Below, in pieces: positions 7,222 to 14,819 of a stretch of 21,240 bases of DNA. Origin of the DNA: DASUMF01 sp040510575 (GTDB taxonomy: Bacteria > Actinomycetota > Acidimicrobiia > IMCC26256 > DASPTH01); contig JBEVIU010000153.1 of assembly GCA_040510575.1 (NCBI GenBank), positions 1 through 21,240 on the forward strand, written 5' to 3'. The translations under genes were made by a program, and so were the position numbers. Below the pieces are notes generated by a model. That model ran no database searches, was not told the DNA's origin, and was given only the letters and a program-made list of their open reading frames with translations. Position 1 is the stretch's first letter. Each line of letters begins with the position of its first letter.

Positions 7222-8760
7222 TCAGGATTCGAGCGTCGCGGCCCGCTCACGCAACTCCGTCTTGCGGATCTTCACGCCGTTCGCGCCGGCGACGGTGGGG
7301 AACTCGTCGACCACGATCACGCGGGCGGGCACCTTGTAGTTGGCGAGCCCCTGGCGACAATGCTCGAGGAGCTCGCCTTCGTCGACCCTGTCACCCTGCC
7401 CGACGGTGACGAACGCGACGGCCGCGTCGCCGCCGCGCGACGACGGCGCGCCGACCACCTGGGCACCCGTGACCGCCGGATGCTGCACGAGTCGTTGCTC
7501 GATCTCGGCCGGATCGGTGAGGAAGCCCGAGAGCCGCAGCGCGTCGCCGAGCCGTGCGACGTACACGAACCCCCCGTCGGGAGCCACCACCCCCAGGTCA
7601 CCGGTCGGGAACCAGCGATCGGCGGTGAGCGGCGCCGGGGCGGTGCCGTCGTCGACGAGGTAGCAGGCCAACACGCTCGGCCCGCGCAGCTGGAGCTCGC
7701 CCTGCTCGCCCGCGACGAGCGCCGCTCCCGTGGCGGGGTCGACGGCGCGGACTTCCATCGCGTCGTCGAGCAGCCGTCCGCCGTTCACCGCGCGCGCGAC
7801 GAGATCGTCGTCGGCGCGCCACCGGGCCAGGAGGGCAAAGGTCTCCGACGAGCCGTACACGCCCGTGATGTGCGCACCCACCTGTTCGGCGCGCGCCGCG
7901 GCCTCGACGCCCCGACCGCCGAACTCGGCGTACACGCCGTGGCGCCACGCCGAGAGATCGTGTCCGGCGTCGAGCATGGGGAGCAGCATGTCGTCGGACC
8001 CGTTGAGGTGCGAGACCGCGTACTGCTCCATCAACGCGGCCGCGGGTCGGGGCTCGAACCGCGCGGGCACCACGACCCGGCCGCCGCCGGCCAGCACCGA
8101 GAGGAGCGTCACGAAGCCGAAGGTCCCGCAGAACGGCACCGTGAGCAGCGCGGTCGCGTCCTCGTCGACCTCGAGCGCGCGCGCCGCCGCGACGAGATGG
8201 CGGATCGTCGTCGCGTGATCGTGGGCCGCGAGCTTCGGGCGACCGGTCGTGCCCGACGTGGTGAACGCGACGAGGAGGTCGGCGTCGGTGGCAGCGTCGT
8301 CGGCGACCGGGTCAGCACCGCGCAGGTGCGCGATGTCGTGGGGCCACACGACTGGGGGGCGCGCGACCAGCCCGTCCAGTGCGCCGGCGACGATGGCCGG
8401 GTAGTCGATGTCGAGGAAGGCCTCGGCGCTCACGAGCACCCGCGGCCGGGCCCGCTCGAGCACGTGGCGCAGGTCGTCGGCCCGGTAGCGCGTGTTCACG
8501 CCGACGGTGACCGCGCCGAGACGGGCGGACGCGAGCAGCACCTCGACCGGCAGGACCCCGTTGGGCAAGAACGACGCCACCCGATCCCCACGCTCGACGC
8601 CCAGCGTCCGCAATCCGCCGGCCAAGGCCGCGACTCGCGCGTCGAGCTCTGCGTAGGTGACGGTCGCACCCTCGTTCGCGCTGGTCGACGGCTCCTCCAG
8701 CGCGACGCGCGCGCCGTGCGCGTCGACGAGGTCGCGCAGCCACCCGGTTGCAGTCGTCAC
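7222..8760 (-). CDS. AMP-dependent acyl-CoA synthetase/ligase
   Basis: A 512-residue adenylate-forming enzyme, full family length. It activates a carboxylic acid to acyl-AMP, then usually to acyl-CoA. Seen: the ATP loop TTSGTTGRPK (167-176), YGSSE (302-306), the adenosine-contacting TGD (385-387), and the C-terminal catalytic Lys in GVKIRK (Lys497). The hinge motif, usually GRxKD, reads ARLGDALRLSG, a divergent form. The start is GTG at 8760, overlapping the upstream luciferase-like gene's stop (GTGA). The frame stays open far upstream, but that stretch is antiphase to the upstream gene and is not taken as coding. Substrate is not readable; fatty, aromatic or steroid side-chain acids are all possible. 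The tight linkage to a flavin oxidoreductase and a molybdoenzyme suggests a shared catabolic pathway. Confidence 0.88.
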   Translation of the reverse strand: MTTATGWLRDLVDAHGARVALEEPSTSANEGATVTYAELDARVAALAGGLRTLGVERGDRVASFLPNGVLPVEVLLASARLGAVTVGVNTRYRADDLRHVLERARPRVLVSAEAFLDIDYPAIVAGALDGLVARPPVVWPHDIAHLRGADPVADDAATDADLLVAFTTSGTTGRPKLAAHDHATTIRHLVAAARALEVDEDATALLTVPFCGTFGFVTLLSVLAGGGRVVVPARFEPRPAAALMEQYAVSHLNGSDDMLLPMLDAGHDLSAWRHGVYAEFGGRGVEAAARAEQVGAHITGVYGSSETFALLARWRADDDLVARAVNGGRLLDDAMEVRAVDPATGAALVAGEQGELQLRGPSVLACYLVDDGTAPAPLTADRWFPTGDLGVVAPDGGFVYVARLGDALRLSGFLTDPAEIEQRLVQHPAVTGAQVVGAPSSRGGDAAVAFVTVGQGDRVDEGELLEHCRQGLANYKVPARVIVVDEFPTVAGANGVKIRKTELRERAATLES

Positions 8761-9788
8761 AGCGCGCTCAGGACCGTTCGTGCGAAGTCGGCGGTGTCCT
8801 CGTCGCGATGCTCGAGATCGGGGAGCAGGAGGAGCTCGTCGAGCCCCGCGTCGGCGTACTCGTGCAACCGGGCGACGAGGTCGTCGGGTGTCCCGACGAG
8901 GACGAAGCGCTCGATGAGCTCCGGGGTGACGAATCGCGCTTCGTCGGGATGCACGAACGTGTTGTGCCCGGCGTGCACTCGCTCGTGCCGGCGCGCCGGT
9001 GGCGTCGACTCGACGGCCGCCACGTAGTCGTCCCAGATCGGAGCCAACGCACGCGGGGGCGCACCGCGCCCGTCGTCGCACCACTTGTCGTAGAGGTAGT
9101 GCACGGTGCTGAGCACGGTGGCGCCGGCGTGACGGCGCACCCGCTCCGAACCGATGGCTTCGCCCGGGCGCAGCACGATGGCGTGGGTCATCCCGGTGAT
9201 CGGCATCGCGCCCACCACCCCGCGGGCCCGTTCGACGTGCTCCGGAGACACCAACGTGGTGACCAGCCCGTCGCCGACCGCCGCCGCGACCTGCATCGTG
9301 CGCGGCCCGAAGGCGGACACGACCAGGGGCACGGGATGCTCGACGTCGACGAACCCGAGCTCGGCCATCTGCAGGGATGCGATCGTGGTGCGCCCCCGCA
9401 GGTCCAGCTCGGCCGGCTCGCCGCGCAGCAGGGTACGGATCGTACGGAGCTCGCGCTCGAACGCCGCGACCGGCACCGGCCGGTGGCCGAGGAGGCGCCA
9501 CCCGGTGTTGCCATTGCCCATCGCGAGGAACGTGCGCCCCGGCGCGAGCCGATTGATGGTCGCGATGCCCCCCGCGGTCGTCGTCGGTAGTCGCAAGCCG
9601 GCAACCGCCACACCCGTGCCCAGCCGGATGCGCTCGGTGCGCGTGGCGGCCAGTGCGAGGCAGGCGTAGCAGTCCGACCAGATCGTCGGGCTGTCAGCGA
9701 ACCACGCCGACGCGTACCCACGCGCCTCCAGACGCACGACGTAGTCGGCATCGTCGATCTTCGACTGGACGCACACGCCGACGCGCAT
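8757..9788 (-). CDS. LLM-class (luciferase-like) flavin/F420-dependent oxidoreductase
   Basis: A 343-residue TIM-barrel protein of the bacterial luciferase-like family. Seen: MRVGVCVQSK at the N-terminus, GYASAWFADSP, RIRLGTGVAVAGLR (cofactor-binding strand), LAPGRTFLAMGNGN, the SAFGPRTMQVAAAVGDG phosphate-binding region, and the C-terminal VGTPDDLVARLHEYADAGLDE. In actinobacteria many of these use reduced F420 rather than FMN; the sequence does not decide this by eye. ATG 9788 immediately follows the TAG stop of the upstream monooxygenase gene (no intervening base) and its own stop overlaps the next GTG start, so translation is probably coupled along the operon. The substrate is unknown. Confidence 0.88.
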   Translation of the reverse strand: MRVGVCVQSKIDDADYVVRLEARGYASAWFADSPTIWSDCYACLALAATRTERIRLGTGVAVAGLRLPTTTAGGIATINRLAPGRTFLAMGNGNTGWRLLGHRPVPVAAFERELRTIRTLLRGEPAELDLRGRTTIASLQMAELGFVDVEHPVPLVVSAFGPRTMQVAAAVGDGLVTTLVSPEHVERARGVVGAMPITGMTHAIVLRPGEAIGSERVRRHAGATVLSTVHYLYDKWCDDGRGAPPRALAPIWDDYVAAVESTPPARRHERVHAGHNTFVHPDEARFVTPELIERFVLVGTPDDLVARLHEYADAGLDELLLLPDLEHRDEDTADFARTVLSAL

Positions 9789-10103
9789 CTACGTCATCTG
9801 CTGCACGGACTCGATGTGGTAGGTCGCAATCTCTCTCGCGAGCACGGCAACGCCGGACGCGGCTCCGTCTTCCGCCTCGATCCGGCGACGCTCGGTGAGC
9901 GCGGCCAGGTGCGCGTCGAGGTCGGCCTGCGATTCCCAGCGCTCGGACAGGATCACGCGATCCGGTTCGAGCGGGTCGGCGCCGAACACGTACTCGAGAC
10001 AGCCCGGCTCAGCCCGGGAGGCGCGCATCGTCTCGGTGCGCTCCTCGAGGAACGCGACCCGGTCGCCGGGATCCACCCTGAACACGCCCTGCACGATCAC
10101 CAT
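9789..10103 (-). CDS. antibiotic biosynthesis monooxygenase (ABM) domain protein
   Basis: A 104-residue protein with one ABM/dimeric alpha-beta barrel fold: IVQGVFRVDPGDRVAFLEE, the middle EPGCLEYVFG, and ILSERWESQADLDAHLA, the usual three landmarks. Relatives include cofactor-free quinol monooxygenases and heme-degrading or purely structural members, so catalysis is uncertain. A ribosome site AGGAAGG (10108-10114) precedes ATG 10103. It is the first gene of the run of four and abuts the luciferase-like gene without a gap. It may hydroxylate a substrate handled by the same pathway or act as an accessory protein. Confidence 0.82.
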   Translation of the reverse strand: MVIVQGVFRVDPGDRVAFLEERTETMRASRAEPGCLEYVFGADPLEPDRVILSERWESQADLDAHLAALTERRRIEAEDGAASGVAVLAREIATYHIESVQQMT

Positions 10104-10160
10104 GGCGCCTTCCTACCACCCGACCGTGCATGGCGCGGCGGAATCACCTCCTGCGCGACG

Positions 10161-10709
10161 TCAGTTGTTGTTGTCCGCGCCGTCCCTGACGAGCTCCTCG
10201 AACAGGGCCCGGTAGCTCACGACCGCCCGGCGCAGATCCTCGGTGTCGGCGGACCCCTCGACCGTCTTCACGTACACGGCGTGGCCAGCTCGGTAGTTCT
10301 CGACGACGTCGGGATGGTCGACCGACACCAGCCGGCTTTTCGCCTCGAAGTCGTCGACCGGATAGCCCCGCTCCCGCATGACCTGGGTCACGAGCTCGTC
10401 GGCGTCGGCCACCGCCACCTGCGGACGATCGACGAACCGCGACTGCAGCTCGCTCCAGTGCTGCTCGTAGCGCTCACGCGCGGAGGTGCTCAGCGGGCGC
10501 AGGTCGAGCTCGTCGTGCTCCGCCTCACGCTCACGCAGGTCGCGCTCAGCGGCACGCCGGCTGTCGGCCGCGCTCACCGAACGGTCGTACTCGTCACCGA
10601 AGCGATCGTGCAGGCCCCGGCGACGGGACCGTGACCACGCCGACAACGCGACGATCGCGAGCACGACCACCACGACGATCGCGATGACAACCCACACCCA
10701 TGTGTCCAT
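10161..10709 (-). CDS. conserved actinobacterial membrane-anchored protein, function unknown
   Basis: A 182-residue protein. Seen: one N-terminal membrane segment (about residues 4-26, rich in Val/Ile), a basic stop-transfer SRSRRRG, then a charged helical region with RFGDEYDRSVS, LREREAEHDELDLRPLS, RYEQHWSELQSRFVD and VMRERGYPVDDFEAKS, ending YRALFEELV. I recognise this as a common conserved actinobacterial family without an assigned role; no catalytic motif is visible. ATG 10709 has AGGAGG (10715-10720) 5 nt upstream. The frame stays open upstream, but that part is antisense to the thioesterase gene. It is 57 bp upstream of the ABM gene in the same direction and may or may not be co-transcribed. 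It ends in three Asn. Confidence 0.82.
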   Translation of the reverse strand: MDTWVWVVIAIVVVVVLAIVALSAWSRSRRRGLHDRFGDEYDRSVSAADSRRAAERDLREREAEHDELDLRPLSTSARERYEQHWSELQSRFVDRPQVAVADADELVTQVMRERGYPVDDFEAKSRLVSVDHPDVVENYRAGHAVYVKTVEGSADTEDLRRAVVSYRALFEELVRDGADNNN

Positions 10710-10801
10710 GACCGCCTCCTGGCTCGTTGACACGCTCCCGCCGTGGTACCCGCCGGCGGGCGATGTGAATCCGGAGTCGGACCGACCGCGACGGGCCGTC
10801 A

Positions 10802-10807
10802 TAACCT
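10802..10807 (+). promoter_or_regulatory. possible -10 element of a leaderless promoter
   Basis: TAACCT fits the actinobacterial TANNNT -10 pattern and ends 7 nt before ATG 10815. A transcript starting at the normal distance would begin at or next to the start codon, and no ribosome site precedes that ATG. No convincing -35 hexamer is seen at the right spacing. Confidence 0.35.
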
Positions 10808-10814
10808 CCGCCGA

Positions 10815-11630
10815 ATGACCCTCGCCGACATCCTCAGCGTCGAAGCCGTCGGCGACGACCACTGGCGCGCGTGGACACCTCCGGGATCGATGCGCCCCGA
10901 CATCTACGGCGGTCAGGTCGCGGGACAGGCGCTGCTGGCCGCGTCGCAGACCGTCGACCCCGCGTACCTCGCGAACTCGGTGCACTGCTCGTTCCTGCGG
11001 CGCGGCCGTCCCACGCTGCCCCTCGACATCCACGTGGAGCGCACGCGGGCGGGCCGTACGTACTCGAACCGCCGGATCGAGGTGCGTCAGGACGACAACG
11101 TGATCTTCGCCATGCTCGCGTCGTTCCACGTCGACGAGCCGGGGCGCGAGTTCGACCATCCGATGCCTTCGGGTGTGCCCGACCCGGACGACCTCCCCGC
11201 GCCCGCGGAGGCGCGGTTGTGGGATCCCGCACTCGAGATGCGCAGCCCGCCGGTCGCGTCGCCGATGATCCAATGGTGGGCGCGCGTCACCGGCGAGTTC
11301 CCGGCCGACCCGACCATGCACCTGGCCGCTGCGCTCTACGCGTCCGATCTGCGGGCCGGCAGCGCCGCAATGAACGCGGTCGGGATCCCAGCGTTCGGCG
11401 AAGCAGAGCTCGGCGACGACCGCCCGACGTCAGGCAACTTCGGAAGCCTCGACCATGCACTCTGGTTCCACCGCATACCCAAGGTCGACGAGTGGTTCTT
11501 CTGCGACGTGCGGCCCTTGACCGTGCGCGACTCGCGCGGCCTGGTGCTCGGCACCATGTTCGACCGCGGGGGGAACCACATCGCCACGTTCACCCAGGAG
11601 ATGTTCCTCAAGATCGACGAGTCGACCTGA
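10815..11630 (+). CDS. acyl-CoA thioesterase family protein (TesB-like double hot-dog)
   Basis: A 271-residue protein with two hot-dog halves, as in TesB/thioesterase II-like proteins. It would hydrolyse acyl-CoA to free acid and CoA. Seen: MRPDIYGGQVAGQALLAASQTV, the typical first-domain helix with the GGQ turn; HCSFLRRGRPTLPLDIHVERTRAGRTYSNRRIEV; and in the second half LDHALWFHRIP, WFFCDVRPLTVRDSRGL and GTMFDRGGNHIATFTQE, the usual C-terminal signature. ATG 10815 is preferred because homology starts there; the frame is open to 10743 but that stretch looks non-coding. It is divergent from the membrane-anchored gene (105 bp between starts) and converges with the HAD-like gene (3 bp apart). 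Substrate range is not readable. Confidence 0.87.
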   Translation: MTLADILSVEAVGDDHWRAWTPPGSMRPDIYGGQVAGQALLAASQTVDPAYLANSVHCSFLRRGRPTLPLDIHVERTRAGRTYSNRRIEVRQDDNVIFAMLASFHVDEPGREFDHPMPSGVPDPDDLPAPAEARLWDPALEMRSPPVASPMIQWWARVTGEFPADPTMHLAAALYASDLRAGSAAMNAVGIPAFGEAELGDDRPTSGNFGSLDHALWFHRIPKVDEWFFCDVRPLTVRDSRGLVLGTMFDRGGNHIATFTQEMFLKIDEST

Positions 11631-11633
11631 GCC

Positions 11634-12122
11634 TCACCGCTTCGGGATCGCCGGCCCGTCGCCTTCGCCCGGGTAGTAGCGCGGGTGATCGGGCACGCCG
11701 CCGGCCGCCAGCACCCCGATCGCTTCGTACACGTCGTCGAACACGCGGTCTTCGGCGCCGCCGTGACGCGGGACGCCGAGGTACTCCGGCACGCACATCC
11801 CGCCGAAGCACCGCACGATCCCCGGGTAGTCGTCGATGACGAAGTCGGGCACCACCGGCACCTTGAACTCGTCGAGGCGTTCCCGATAGTTGTGCAGGGG
11901 CTTGCCGTACACCCCGCTCACGAGCTCCTCGAGACCGTGGGTCCGCACGACGGTCCACCGCTCGCCTTCACCCGACCAGACGTACACGTCGTGGCCGTCG
12001 TGACGCAGGCGCGTGAAGACCTCGACCGTCTGCGGACGCAGTGTGAGGTCGTGGCCGCCGAGGATCGTGTAGTCGACGTCGAAGAAAACGTGCAGGTCAG
12101 CTCTCCGGCGCCGGTGGGACAT
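11634..12122 (-). CDS. HAD-superfamily-like protein
   Basis: A 162-residue protein with haloacid dehalogenase motifs: FFDVDYTILGG (motif I, DxDxT with the nucleophile Asp), VYVWSGEGE (motif II Ser) and DFVIDDYPG (motif IV, the acidic pair). It has no room for a large cap domain, so it may be a small phosphatase or a non-enzymatic HAD protein. The C-terminal tail ending YYPGEGDGPAIPKR has no recognised role. ATG 12122 overlaps the end of the amidohydrolase gene by 26 bp; no later start codon in frame precedes motif I, so the overlap is accepted. It is probably co-transcribed with that gene. Confidence 0.78.
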   Translation of the reverse strand: MSHRRRRADLHVFFDVDYTILGGHDLTLRPQTVEVFTRLRHDGHDVYVWSGEGERWTVVRTHGLEELVSGVYGKPLHNYRERLDEFKVPVVPDFVIDDYPGIVRCFGGMCVPEYLGVPRHGGAEDRVFDDVYEAIGVLAAGGVPDHPRYYPGEGDGPAIPKR

Positions 12123-13254
12123 GGGGGAAGAGCTCGGCGAACGCGCCGATCCGGATGCGCTGGCTCACGTCGGCTGGCGCGTCGTCGAAGAGCTCGTGGA
12201 GCGTCTTCTGCGTGTGGCCGTAGGTGCCCTCGTAGTGGGGGTAGTCGCTGCCGAACATCACGTTCTTCCAACCCATCGCCGCGTTGGCCTGCACCGCCGA
12301 CGCGTCGTGCTGGAACGAGGCGTAGACCTGGGTGTACAGGTACTCGCTCGGGAGCTTCGACAGCGTCGGGCGCACGGCGGCACCGTGCTGGCGGTAACCC
12401 TCGTCCATCCGGTCGGCGAGGAACGGTCCCCAGGTGGCGCCGCCCTCCGACACCAGGACGCGCAGGTCGGGGTGACGGTCGAGCGCGCCGGACGCGATCA
12501 TCTGCGTGACCGCGCGCTGGCCGCCGTACGTCGTCTCCACGTAGTTGAGCACCGCGCCACCGCGGCCGCGGTAGTAGATCCCGATGCGCCCTGTGGGGTC
12601 GACCGGCTCGGTACCGATGTGGAAGCCGAGCACCATGCCGGTCTCCGCGAGCGCGGCCCACACCGGGTCCCACTCCTCGTGCTGCCACTGCGGCCTGTCC
12701 ATCGGCGGGCGCACCGGGAAGAACCCGAGCTTGAAGCCGAGGTTCGAGGCGCGCTTGATCTCCGCGACCGTGTCGTTCACGTCGAGCAGCGGAATCGACG
12801 CGGCCACCACGTAGCGCGGCGACGAGTTCTGGAAGTCGAGGAAGAAGTCGTTCGAGACCTGGCAGCCGACCTTGACCAGCTCGGGCGTGCGGATGTTGAA
12901 CGTCCAGATGCCGAGCGACGGGTAGATCGCCTCCGCCCAGATGCCCTCCTGGTCGAGGTCGATCAGGCGCTTCACCGGGTCCATCGCACCCGGCGCACGC
13001 TCTTCACCTTCACCCTCGTCGAGTTGCTCGGCGGCTGGCATCGCCATGTTGCGCATCATCTGTTCCATCGTGCGCGGCTTCGGGATCGCCCGCTCGAAGC
13101 TCTGGCCGTCGACGGTGATGACCTCGACGCCGCGCTCTTCGTCGCGCACGGTCTTCGGCAGGAGCTCGCGGAGGTGCTCCGGCAGCTGGTCGTAGAGATC
13201 CGGAGGCTCCATGTAGTGGGAGTCGCCTGAATTCGCCCAGATCTTGTCGCTCAT
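12097..13254 (-). CDS. amidohydrolase family protein (amidohydrolase-2 type)
   Basis: A 385-residue metal-dependent TIM-barrel hydrolase/decarboxylase of the amidohydrolase-2 group. Seen: Asp11-x-His13 in NSGDSHYMEPPDL (the group's opening metal motif), EAIYPSLGIWTFN, LGFHIGTEP with a barrel His, LVSEGGATWGPF, and FGSDYPHYEGTYGHT, where Asp337 is at the metal-binding Asp position. Relatives include ACMSD-type decarboxylases and many uncharacterised actinobacterial hydrolases; substrate is unknown. ATG 13254 is preceded by GGGAGG about 8 nt upstream. The HAD-like gene follows with a 26-bp overlap. Confidence 0.87.
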   Translation of the reverse strand: MSDKIWANSGDSHYMEPPDLYDQLPEHLRELLPKTVRDEERGVEVITVDGQSFERAIPKPRTMEQMMRNMAMPAAEQLDEGEGEERAPGAMDPVKRLIDLDQEGIWAEAIYPSLGIWTFNIRTPELVKVGCQVSNDFFLDFQNSSPRYVVAASIPLLDVNDTVAEIKRASNLGFKLGFFPVRPPMDRPQWQHEEWDPVWAALAETGMVLGFHIGTEPVDPTGRIGIYYRGRGGAVLNYVETTYGGQRAVTQMIASGALDRHPDLRVLVSEGGATWGPFLADRMDEGYRQHGAAVRPTLSKLPSEYLYTQVYASFQHDASAVQANAAMGWKNVMFGSDYPHYEGTYGHTQKTLHELFDDAPADVSQRIRIGAFAELFPHVPPAPES

Positions 13255-13277
13255 GAGGGTGCCTCCCCCGGCTTGTG

Positions 13278-13299
13278 ATCCGGCGACGAGAAGCCGGAT
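13278..13299. repeat. 7-bp inverted repeat upstream of the amidohydrolase gene
   Basis: ATCCGGC (13278-13284) and GCCGGAT (13293-13299) are perfect complements around an 8-nt spacer. It lies about 25 bp upstream of the amidohydrolase start. It could be an operator or a leader hairpin; no U-tract supports a terminator on the minus strand. Confidence 0.45.
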
Positions 13300-13327
13300 T
13301 TCACTCTCTCCGCCATACTACGGAGTC

Positions 13328-13420
13328 GTGAGCACCATGCACATCGGCGTGATCTCGGACCCACATGCCGGGCTCCGTGCGCAAGCGTCGGCCGAGGGTC
13401 GAGAACGGATCAGTCGGTGA
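13328..13420 (+). pseudogene. possible fragment of a YfcE/MJ0936-like metallophosphoesterase
   Basis: A 30-codon ORF (GTG 13328, ATG 13337) reads MHIGVISDPHAGLR, closely resembling the opening of calcineurin-like phosphoesterases, whose first metal motif is usually MRIGVISDTHG. The frame ends at TGA 13418 before the second (GD) or later metal motifs, and its end overlaps the coaE stop. The likeness covers only about 14 residues, so chance is possible. Confidence 0.4.
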
Positions 13421-14030
13421 CCACGAGCTTCGGGGTCGCGTCGGGAAGCGCCATGATCCACGCCCACGCGTCGTCGACGCGCGAGTCGAGCTCCTCGGGT
13501 GTTCCTCCGTTGTCGATCACGAAGTCGGCATGCTGGAGTCGGACCTCGCGCGGGAGCTGGCTGGCGAGCCGCGCCCGCGCGTCCTCCTCGTCCATGCCGC
13601 GTTGTTCGACGAGCCGCGTGAGTGCGAGCTCGGGGTCGACGTCGACGAGGACGAGCCCTTCCATGCCGTACGCGCGCGCCAGGTGCATCGCCGCCTCGAC
13701 GACCACCACGCGGTCGGTGCCGAGCGACGCCGACGCACGCGTCACGATTGCGCGTTCCGTGAGGGGTGCAGCCATCATCGTGAGCTCACCGAGCTGCGCC
13801 TTGTCGTGGAACACGATCGCGCCGAGCGCGGCGCGATCGAGCCGTCCGTCGGCGTCGAGCACCATGTCGCCCCAACGCGCCACGATCTCGAGGAAGAGCG
13901 GACCGCCCGGCTCCTGCATGTCGCGTGAGACGAGGTCGACGTCGATCACGTCGGCACCGCGCCGGGCAAGGAACGCGCCGACGGTCGACTTCCCGCTGCC
14001 GATGATCCCCGAGAGCCCGACGAACTTCAC
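13410..14030 (-). CDS. coaE: dephospho-CoA kinase
   Basis: A 206-residue kinase that phosphorylates the ribose 3'-OH of dephospho-CoA, the last step of coenzyme A synthesis, in the cytoplasm. Seen: a P-loop GIIGSGKST (residues 8-16) directly after the first strand, ADVIDVDLVSRDMQEPGG (CoA-site Asp region), RLDRAALGAIVFHD, VVVVEAAMH and VLVDVDPELALTRLVEQRGMDEEDARAR, all in CoaE order and at normal single-domain length. Many actinobacterial CoaE proteins carry an extra C-terminal GrpB-like (UPF0157) domain; this one does not. The start is GTG 14030 and no strong ribosome site is visible. It lies 18 bp after the anti-sigma-like gene in the same direction. Confidence 0.93.
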   Translation of the reverse strand: MKFVGLSGIIGSGKSTVGAFLARRGADVIDVDLVSRDMQEPGGPLFLEIVARWGDMVLDADGRLDRAALGAIVFHDKAQLGELTMMAAPLTERAIVTRASASLGTDRVVVVEAAMHLARAYGMEGLVLVDVDPELALTRLVEQRGMDEEDARARLASQLPREVRLQHADFVIDNGGTPEELDSRVDDAWAWIMALPDATPKLVVTD

Positions 14031-14048
14031 GCGGCGAAACGTAGAGCC

Positions 14049-14819
14049 TCAGCTCTTGTCGTGGCCCGTCGCCTTGTCCGGTGGGTCACTGCCGTTGCCG
14101 TTCTCGTTCGCGTTTCCGTTCACGTTTCCGTTGCCGCCCGCTGGGGTGGTCACGGCGCGGTCCGAGCCGGTCTCACCGGATTGACCCGGTGGCTCCACGC
14201 CGGCCGCGGGGGCCCAGTCGGGGGGCAGGTCGGCCGCGATCGCGGCGCCGAGCGTCGACGCGGGGTCGGAAGTCGATTTGGCGGCCGCAGCCAACGGCGA
14301 CGAGGAGGACGTCGACGTGGAGGTGTTGCTTCCACTCGAGCTGCCGTGGCCGCCGCCCGTGGAGACCGAGGGTGTGCCGCCGGTGGACGAGGTCGCCGTC
14401 GCGTCGCCCGCGGATCCGTCGGGCAGGTCCGGGAACGGACTCACGGAATTCACCACGGTGACCACGGCGTGCTGCGCTTCACCGGGGAGCACTCCCGCGG
14501 CGGCCGCACCGGTCAGCGCCATCAGCGCCGCACTCGCGCCGACGACCACTCGTGCGCCCGCGCCGGCGTGGGCGCGACGACGGGTCCGCGCCGGGCCGAT
14601 GGAGCGGAGACGCGGCGGCGCGTCGAACATCGCTTGCAGGACGGCGTCGGGCGCCGGCGCCGGGATGGTTCGCAGTGCACGGGCGTCCTCGGCGAACGAC
14701 GCCAGGCCCCACAGACCATGGGGCACGGGGCCGTCACCGGCGAGGACAGCCTCGCAGAGCTCGTCGTCCATCAGCGGCGGTCGTGACATCTCGGGTTCGT
14801 AACCGCCCGAGCCGCTCAC
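14049..14819 (-). CDS. probable membrane anti-sigma factor with low-complexity tail
   Basis: A 256-residue protein. Seen: an acidic N-terminal cytosolic part (DDELCEAVLAGDG), a basic stretch RTRRRAHA, one membrane segment (about 90-112), then a long Ser/Thr/Gly-rich extracellular region ending in Gly-Asn repeats (NGNVNGNANENGNG). The gene directly follows the ECF sigma gene with a GTGA overlap (GTG 14819), the usual place for a cognate anti-sigma factor; function rests on that context and topology. The zinc motif HxxxCxxC of ZAS-type anti-sigmas is absent; Cys22 is the only Cys. ATG 14789 (SRPPLMDDEL) is an alternative start. It could instead be a membrane protein of unrelated role. Confidence 0.7.
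   Translation of the reverse strand: MSGSGGYEPEMSRPPLMDDELCEAVLAGDGPVPHGLWGLASFAEDARALRTIPAPAPDAVLQAMFDAPPRLRSIGPARTRRRAHAGAGARVVVGASAALMALTGAAAAGVLPGEAQHAVVTVVNSVSPFPDLPDGSAGDATATSSTGGTPSVSTGGGHGSSSGSNTSTSTSSSSPLAAAAKSTSDPASTLGAAIAADLPPDWAPAAGVEPPGQSGETGSDRAVTTPAGGNGNVNGNANENGNGSDPPDKATGHDKS
14091..14136. repeat. hexanucleotide-like repeat tract encoding Gly-Asn repeats
   Basis: Imperfect 6-bp units built on CCGTTx/CGTTTC run through this stretch and encode alternating Gly and Asn on the minus strand. The tract lies within the C-terminal tail of the anti-sigma-like gene and could vary in length by slippage. Confidence 0.6.

Noticed and set aside
5228..7339. 703-codon plus-strand open frame
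   Set aside because: It lies antisense to the molybdopterin oxidoreductase, has no recognisable domain and the Arg/His/Val-rich look of GC-rich antisense frames.
8761..9501. N-terminal extension of the acyl-CoA synthetase
   Set aside because: Arg/Ala-rich shadow of the luciferase-like gene; GTG 8760 coupled to the upstream stop fits the family N-terminus.
12121..13230. 369-codon plus-strand open frame
   Set aside because: Antisense shadow of the amidohydrolase gene without domain character.
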